This document shows, in pieces, positions 57,578-64,000 of a stretch of 64,000 nucleotides of DNA (position 1 is the first letter of the stretch; each line of letters starts with the position of its first letter). Source of the DNA: Calcarisporiella thermophila CBS 279.70 (Eukaryota; Calcarisporiellomycota); contig NW_027192197.1 of assembly GCF_041956535.1 (NCBI RefSeq), forward strand, positions 259,829 to 323,828, written 5' to 3'. The position numbers were made by a program, and so were the translations under genes. The notes beneath the pieces were generated by a model. It had not been told where the DNA came from. It did no database searches and worked only from the letters and a program-made list of their open reading frames with translations.

Positions 57578-57945
57578 ATGCCTCCCAAAGAAAGCAAGGT
57601 CACTAAGAAATCAGCGGGTACGTATTGTATTGGTATCTCGCCCTCTATCAACGGTGGAGGGGGGAGGGACGGGCAATTTTGAACTTAACCCCGGCCTCCT
57701 CTTCTTAGGCTCTGGCGCCGGCAAAAAGCTTTCGCCGTACAACAAGTTCATGAAGACCGAGCTCGCCAAAGTGAAGTCAGAAAAACCCGACCTCAACCAC
57801 AAGGTATGTTCTGCCACCGCCGTGCTTTATTTCTGTTTGCAATAGGGTGGATCCTAACCTAGTTTTCTGGGGATTGCAGGAGGCTTTCAAGATTGCTGCT
57901 TCTCGATGGAAGGATTCGCCGGAGAATCCCAAAAACAAAAAGTAG
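57578..57945 (+). CDS. mini HMG-box / YABBY-like chromatin protein
   Basis: Exons 57578-57617, 57709-57803 and 57880-57945 give 66 aa. A Lys/Ser-rich start (MPPKESKVTKKSAG) leads into LSPYNKFMKTELAKVKSEKP and HKEAFKIAASRWKDSPENPK, which match the short HMG-like "YABBY domain" proteins widespread in basidiomycetes and early-diverging fungi. It should bend or bind DNA non-specifically in the nucleus. Strong TATA promoter and small size suggest high expression. Confidence 0.88.
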
Positions 57946-58495
57946 ACCCCAATCCCACTGTGCTATTTTCGCTTTCTTGTCTGTGTGTGTCTTTTACCTA
58001 AGCTCTTTTGCACCATGTTTTTTATCCATGCTATTGTCTAGTATGTTGGTTGGAGTTCTTTTATCTTCTGTACAGTAATATTTTGCTTTATGTGTTTAAT
58101 GTTAGTTTTGTTTTTTTCCCTCTCTCTGAACATCGACGGTCCGTGTTTGAACCAAAGGCCGAAGCAGACCATGCCTCCCCCTCCCCCAACTTGGGCCCGA
58201 CTTTCGAGGAAAGAGCCGAGGGAGGAGGAGGAGGGGGTTTCGGCCGTTTCGGATGAAAGATCTCGGCTGGAGCCGGTACCTCAAACGAGGTGGGAATAAA
58301 AAATAAAATTCCATTGTTACGGAAGTGCTAGCACAGAAAGTGGGGGTGATAAATGCATTTACATGTGGGGCTAAAAAGGCAATGGTAGTCAACGAATTAG
58401 AAAAAGGCGACGATGAATTAAACGGGAATGAAAAACAAAGGATCATATAAATTAAGACAAGCGAACAATAAATAGGGTAGGGAATGGCTTTGCCT
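57946..58495. other. convergent intergenic region
   Basis: 550 bp between the HMG and TMEM94-like genes, T-rich then purine-rich. Probably both 3' UTRs. No gene is seen. Confidence 0.5.
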
Positions 58496-61400
58496 CTATA
58501 ATGGCGAGTGCATTCCCAGCTTCGTGTTGAAAATCAGCTTGCTCCGCTTTTGGAACCGAATCCACTCCTTGCGATCATGCATTTTGACAAAGTGCTGCAC
58601 TGGGAGGAACACGAGCGGCCACAAGAACGCCAGGACATAGATATACCACGACAGCCCCGCAAACGAAAACGGTAGCCCCTGAAGAGACACCGCGCAGAAC
58701 ACAAATTGCAAGCACAAACAAGTGACGTTGGCTACAATCCACGCGCGATTACGATAGGGGGGGAATTCCCACAGCGGGAGCGTGCGATTCAGGAACGTGC
58801 CCGAGAGGCACACCGAGTACCACACGATCACAACAAGTGCGCAGTTTTGGCTGAACAGAACCGCGAGCTGCTCTTGTTCGCCCCAGTGCAACCAACTTGT
58901 CCAGCCGATATCGCCAAAGATGGACAGCCTGTAGGGCGGGCCAATCTCGGAGAGGACCAGGCCGTACACCACCACACTCATGGCCATGGCCGGGACGAAG
59001 CGCAGCGCCCAGTAGGTGACGAAGCGCCAGCGATCCTTAAGGTGCTCATCGTTTTTGTTTGGCATTTGCGACATAATGTCGGCCTCGTGGGGCGTGAACA
59101 GGAAGGAGCAGCCAAGTAGCGGCAGAATCACAAACATATACCACAACATCTGGTAGCCGGTCAGTAGGGGCGGGAAAAGGAGGCAGTCTGCAACCAGGTA
59201 GACTGCCGAGAGGGAGAAGGAGGCGCCAACCAGAAAGATAAATGCTTGGCGCAGATTGGTGAGGAGACGCCGGGCTTCGCGGATGATCTGCGAGAGCGCA
59301 AATACGCTCGTCTCGTATTGCATGAAGAGCCCGCAGGGGAGGCCGACCAGCGCCGCCCCGAGCACGAGGGGTGGTTGGATTCCATCGAGACGAAGCCTGC
59401 CTTTCGACACGGCGCGAGTCCGTGCGGGCTCCACGGCAACGCTGACGTCCGCCATTGCGAACGACGGCGTATTGGCGGCATTGAGCGCACTCCCGATGCA
59501 GCACACTACCTCCCCATACTCCTGGAACACACGAATCATCTCCTGGGTGGCCTCCGGTGTACACTCGGCGAAGAGCGACACATGGAGTGGAATATCGTCC
59601 ACCTCCTCCAGGTGGGGGCGGATATTCTCGATGCCACGGGGGAGTTTCGCTTTGATATCATGCTCCTGTAGGTAGCCGCTTCCACATTCTTCGTCGTTGG
59701 CAGAGGAGAGCAGTATGCAGCTGTTCCAGTCGGTTTCGAGGCCCAGGCGTTCGGCGTATGCCTTGCTCTCACGCTCCGCCGTTCGCGAGAAATAGACAAA
59801 CCGGATTCCGGCCATGCGTAAATCCTCGATAAAGTCGCACACGTCCGTCTTGGGCTCATGGGCTAGGGATGCCAGACCCAAAAACACCTGATTGCGGATG
59901 ACATTTCGATAGAAGTCCTGCTGGCTCATCTCGGAATCGCTTGAGACATCGTTCTCATTATCGCCTTCAACCCACCACGGGGGATGACGCGGGCGGGTGC
60001 GGGGGATCAACTTCTGGCTAGTGTAGGCGAGAGAGGCATCCGTTTCATCGGTGCCACCATTGGAATCGTTCGATACTAATTTGGGGTCACTCGGGGATGG
60101 CTCTACGTTGGTTAAATCTTCAATCGCGTCCCCGGTGGGCGGCGGCGCATATGGCATTACAACGAATGCAAACCCTCCATCCTCGGTGCGATCCAAAAAT
60201 GGGATGCGCGATTTGTTGGAGCTGATGGGGCGGTAGGAGTACGCGACAATCTGGAGATCGTTGACGACGGCATTCTGGTAAAAATCGTAGATCTTTTTCT
60301 CCACCTATCCGAGACATATTAATTAATCAAGAGTGTTCTAAAAGCGCTTCTCAATGCAAGGTGGTGAGGTCGATTACCGTTGCAGACAGCTGCTTCACTC
60401 CGGCTCCATCCCAATAGTCTGTGCAAAAATCCAGGATAATTTCCAGATGTCCATCTGAGAGAAGATGGTAGCCGTGGGCCCCAGGCTCCTCAAAGATAGA
60501 CGACAGCATGCTAGGGATCTCGTAGTGGTAGAAGGGGATGCGATATTGGAGAGAATCGTGGTATGGAGCGAAAGTGTAGATCTCTTTTCGGCGTTTGAAC
60601 GAAGACAATGCTCGATCAACAAAGCCAATTGCCCGACCGATGCTGCATAGACAAGCTGTAAAGAGAATGATAAACAATCGTCAATTCTTTTTGGATAGGA
60701 GGGCATGTGGTCTGGTCTGACCTTGTCTTGCAGGTTTGGTTCGGCCGTGGACATGCAGCCCAGACTGGCGTTTATGGTGTTCAGTACGCCGTCGTCCATG
60801 CGTCACTCCACAGCTCGTATTCAATAGCAAATTGAGTCCAATCGGCTTCAGGGAGCTATACAAATATTCCATCAATATTGATATAAGGAAAATGTCAGGA
60901 ATAAACAAAATAAAACAAACGGTAAATGTTGATTCCAGTCTTCATCTTCGAAGCGGATTCCAGGTGGCTGTCGGGCATCTTCAACGATATCCAAGGCTGT
61001 AATGTCCTCTTGCCCGTCAAGAAATAATAGCTGCTCAACGCTCGGAAAAGGCTATATTAAAAGATCAGAACGAGCCGTGTGAAGAGGGTGATTTGAGATT
61101 GGACCTACGTTTGAAATGGTTCCCTCTCTGTCGATACAACATATCACGGTGACGGTAGCCAAGGACTCGAAGAGATTCGTCGAGCGGGTCAACGAGACGT
61201 GATCCCATTTGGTCAATAGCGACCACACCTTTCGCAATACGGCCCCTGCAAAGAAAATGGGCTCCGAGTTAGCAAAACGAGCACACGGTTAAAAATAACG
61301 GCGTGCATCCTGACATACCTAAAGTTAACTCCACATTTTTAGTAGGTGGAGGAGCCTCATTATCAAACTCGTCCACGTCTTCATCTTCTTCGTATGCCGT

Positions 61401-63088
61401 TTTGGACGCCTCCAGTGCATCAAATAGAACCAATACCACGGCATTCCCTGCACTGCGTGCGACCATCCAAAGGGTGGGTAAGGAAAGCGGAAGCAGAGGC
61501 AATATTGTAAGCACTGGAAGTAGAGCTAGCAGGTCAAAGGCCTGGTGGGGATCGTGATGCTTCGGGTAATCATTAAGCAGAAATCGCAGCAAGCCAACAA
61601 GAACCGCAATGGCGAGAGCAATCCATATGAGCTTGCCGTATACCAAGTCTTGCATCACCTTGGCTGAATTCTGCACAACGGAGGCTGGGCGCGTGAGAGT
61701 AATGGCTGCACGGAGGCATTTTTCGATTGGTGTTTCAAGCACAAGAAATCGGAAGCGGCCCCGACTGTGAACATACTCTTCCATGATCCAGCGGGGGGGT
61801 GGGTCTCCAAAAAGAGTGGTGCGAAAGGGCTGCTGAGCTTCAAGGATATAGGGTTTATCCTGTTCATCCTCGTCGATATCTACGGTCGGAATAAACTGCA
61901 TACGACAGGGCGCATGGTCACCATAGTGCAGTTCAACCGTGTCTCCCTCCACCAATAGGGTGGTGGGCAAGACGCGGCACAGTCCATCCCGAATCACTTT
62001 GGCCGAGCTGACTGAGGAGACGATCGGAATGCGGATATCCTGACATACCATGGGCTTGTTGCTTAATACAAAAGATCCTTCCGCAGGAAAACGGAATAGA
62101 TTGGTTTACCTGCACGGCGTCTACTCCACTTATTTTCAAACTCTTTATTATGCTCTGGGCTCGGTCGGTAATTTCCCTTGATCCCAGACGCATTTCACGC
62201 TGGTAGAGGTAGCCGTTCCATATAAAAACCAGGAGTATTAGTAGGGATTCGACAAGAGCACCGGTTAGCCTTAGTTGATATGGTGAGCTATTCAAATAGC
62301 CGAAGATATAATATGCAAGCAAAATGAAAATGATGGCAAGGTTGAGAAGCGAAACCGGATGCATCACATAGGCAAGCAGATGAATGTTTTGAGATGAATG
62401 TTTACGTTCTTCATCGATGAGCGCCTGTGCTGCCTCAACCAGTTTTCTATAAAAGAGTATGCGCAGAAGTTACCATGAGAGCTATCTGAGGTAATCTGTA
62501 TTTGAATAGCACGTACTGTAAGGCTTCTTCGCTCGATAATCCCCTTGTTCCATGATGGCTAGAATCTGAGCTAGAATCGTCGTGCTCATCTTCTCCCTCC
62601 GAATGACCAGAAGAATCATCGGAGGAAGTGGAGGAGGAGGAAGAGGAGGAGGAAGAAGAAGAGGCGGCAGCAAGTTCTCTTCCCCAAGCAGGTAGCAGCT
62701 CTTCTACAGGTTCTCCTCCGGTATAACATTTAACATTTGCTTCGCCCCCCTCAATCTCAATTAACGCGTAATCTTCACTCTCCAGCATAGTGGTCATTCG
62801 CATTACAGGTGAGTCTTCTATGCGCACTTGGAACTCACTATAGTCCGCCTCATCGGAATCAGAAGAATCAGAATCAAATTGCTTGCGCACTTTATCCGAG
62901 CTTTCGCTCAGAATACTTGCGGGGCGAACGGGTGGATTGGTAGGGGCGGCATTCTCTTCTGCTTGCACCTGTTCATCGGCGTGCTGGTCAGCAGTTACTT
63001 GAGCGGAGGTGGTGTCTGGTACCTCTCTGGATTGAGGATCGGCGGTTTGATTTGTACTGGAGTCGCCTGACTCATTTTCTCTGCCCAT
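58496..63088 (-). CDS. TMEM94: TMEM94/ERMA-type P-type ATPase-like protein
   Basis: Eight exons (62517-63088, 62110-62446, 61319-62039, 61109-61245, 60921-61051, 60722-60855, 60378-60655, 58496-60304) give 1372 aa, close to human TMEM94 (about 1356). Animal TMEM94 has been described as an ER magnesium pump. After an acidic N-terminus with a Ser run (about residues 141-153) come two helix pairs, an actuator-like LLVEGDTVEL, then VICCIDREGTIS where normal pumps have DKTGT, LKPIGLNLLLN, LCSIGRAIGF, DFCTDYWDGAG, RFVYFSRTAERESK, LPRGIENIRPHLEEVD and EYGEVVCCIGS, all TMEM94 hallmarks. The C-terminal membrane part ends KLIFNTKLGMHSPL, very like the animal ending. The phospho-acceptor Asp is kept but its motif is diverged, as in animals. 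Confidence 0.9.
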
Positions 63089-63273
63089 CGTCTAAGATCG
63101 GGCCTATTCAGAAATTTGAACAAACTATTGTGTCCCGTAATCTTTTCGACTTTAGTTAATTGTGACTGTTTCCAAGTTATCTTATGAGCCAGGATTACAG
63201 AGGTCTTTATCTTTTATTCTTGATCCATTCCCTCACCTATAAAGAGAGGGGATGTTTAGACTAGTTTAAAAAT
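63089..63273. promoter_or_regulatory. short bidirectional promoter between TMEM94-like and TFIIA-gamma genes
   Basis: 185 bp separate the start codons of divergent genes. AT-rich; no clear TATA for either. Inferred from layout. Confidence 0.45.
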
Positions 63274-63835
63274 ATGAGCAGCGACAATTATCTTCATTAC
63301 CGCAGAAGCACGTAAGTAGTTGATCCCCTAAGCATCTGGAATAATATTTTTGATGAAATCATTAAAATTATAATCTACGACATTTGATTGCTCTTTCCCT
63401 TCTCAGGCTTGGTGTAGCCTTGATCGACTCACTAGATGAATTGGTCGCCTCTGGTCACATCAATCCACAGTTGGCAAAGCGCGTCGTAGATCAAGTAAAT
63501 ACATCTATTGTCTTTTTTGTAATATTTTTCAAATTTATGCTATGTAACCTCTACCATTCAGTTTGACAAGAGCATTGCAGAGGCTCTCAACGCTAAGGTG
63601 AAAAATAGAGCGACAATCAAAGTATGCATACATTTTTCAAGGATTATTTTTAGTTTGTGATGGATTGACGGCCCATTTTTAACCAATATAGGGTCACCTC
63701 CATACCTATCGCTTTCTCGACGACGTGTGGACTTTTATTATTGAAAACGCCAACTTTAAATTCGAGCAGGATAGTGTCGAGGCAGACCGAGTAAAGATTG
63801 TAGCATGCAACGCAAAGAAACCTGGCGAACAGTAG
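63274..63835 (+). CDS. TOA2: transcription initiation factor IIA small (gamma) subunit
   Basis: It stabilises TBP on TATA DNA as part of TFIIA. Exons 63274-63311, 63407-63494, 63562-63621 and 63692-63835 give 109 aa, the standard length. The helical part reads [18 protein letters not shown] and [14 protein letters not shown], and the beta-barrel part [20 protein letters not shown] followed by VKIVACNAK, matching TOA2 throughout. Splice phases are consistent. Confidence 0.96.
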
Positions 63836-64000
63836 AAGCGCTGTGAGGGTGCAGTACCTAGGCTGGTTTTTCTATTTTCTCTCTCTTTCTCCCTCCCTCC
63901 CTCCCCCCCTCCCCTTATTGTAATTTAGTACTATTCGCATAAATTTGGAATTTTTTAAATAAAAAAAAGGCTTGGCGGGCCACTGAAAACCCATCTCACT

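Noticed and set aside
60722-60855. Suspected frameshift in the TMEM94-like gene, because an ATG frame reading MDDGVLNTINASLGCMS seemed conserved
   Set aside because: The correct frame continues through the exon and joins in phase to LCSIGRAIGF; all eight exons sum to a multiple of three, so there is no frameshift.
1-64000. Search for CRISPR arrays, prophage, bacterial operons, biosynthetic or retroelement clusters
   Set aside because: None seen. The window is eukaryotic throughout; the only mobile element found is the Tc1 copy.

Overview
The window is nuclear DNA from a fungus. The genes are compact and intron-rich, with GT..AG introns mostly of 55-100 nt that often carry a CTAAC-type branch motif, and they encode fungal families: an SREA/Fep1-type double GATA factor, a REE1-type DUF1349 protein, YOP1, a kelch membrane protein and a GT32 glycosyltransferase. 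Genes that many ascomycete yeasts lack (TOE1, a TMEM94-type P-type ATPase, LMBD2, a P3B magnesium ATPase) suggest an early-diverging (zygomycete-grade) fungus or a basal basidiomycete. The species cannot be named from sequence alone.

Layout. 0-8 kb: the tail of an unknown gene, a RasGAP (minus), a small membrane protein and an MgtA-like P3B ATPase (minus). 9.8-14.2 kb: a C2H2 zinc-finger factor, then a spliced TATA-driven non-coding transcript whose two long introns hold C/D-box snoRNA candidates, then a kelch-repeat membrane protein. 14.6-25.9 kb: a multi-TM protein, TOE1 divergent from LSM5, the GATA factor, a GPI-type surface protein, the REE1-like protein, RPS5 and YOP1. 26.8-40.1 kb: the cohesin loader SCC2, an LMBD2-type membrane protein and a GT32 fused to a lectin-like domain. 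40.7-50.7 kb: a full ABCC transporter, a decayed Tc1 transposon (TIRs and TA duplication visible), an RCC1-repeat gene with an apparent one-base frameshift, and a tetraspan protein. 52-64 kb: a small secreted Cys-rich peptide, a bHLH factor, a YqjM-type ene-reductase, a mini HMG-box protein, the TMEM94-like ATPase and the TFIIA small subunit.

This is ordinary eukaryotic gene order: neighbours are not operons, though two pairs (TOE1/LSM5 and TMEM94/TFIIA-gamma) share short divergent promoters. The three transcription-factor genes each have about 1.65-1.75 kb of gene-free DNA upstream, far more than most neighbours. Two unrelated Mg-linked P-type ATPases occur in one window. Exon structures for RasGAP, TOE1, the ABCC transporter, TMEM94, bHLH, RPS5, YOP1, LSM5, TFIIA-gamma and others were worked out by hand and each sums to an intact reading frame. 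Those of SCC2 and LMBD2 were only partly resolved. The most interesting items are the intronic snoRNAs with rRNA-complementary guides, the fungal TMEM94, the GATA repressor lacking its Cys-rich linker, and palindromic sites upstream of the bHLH and HMG genes.
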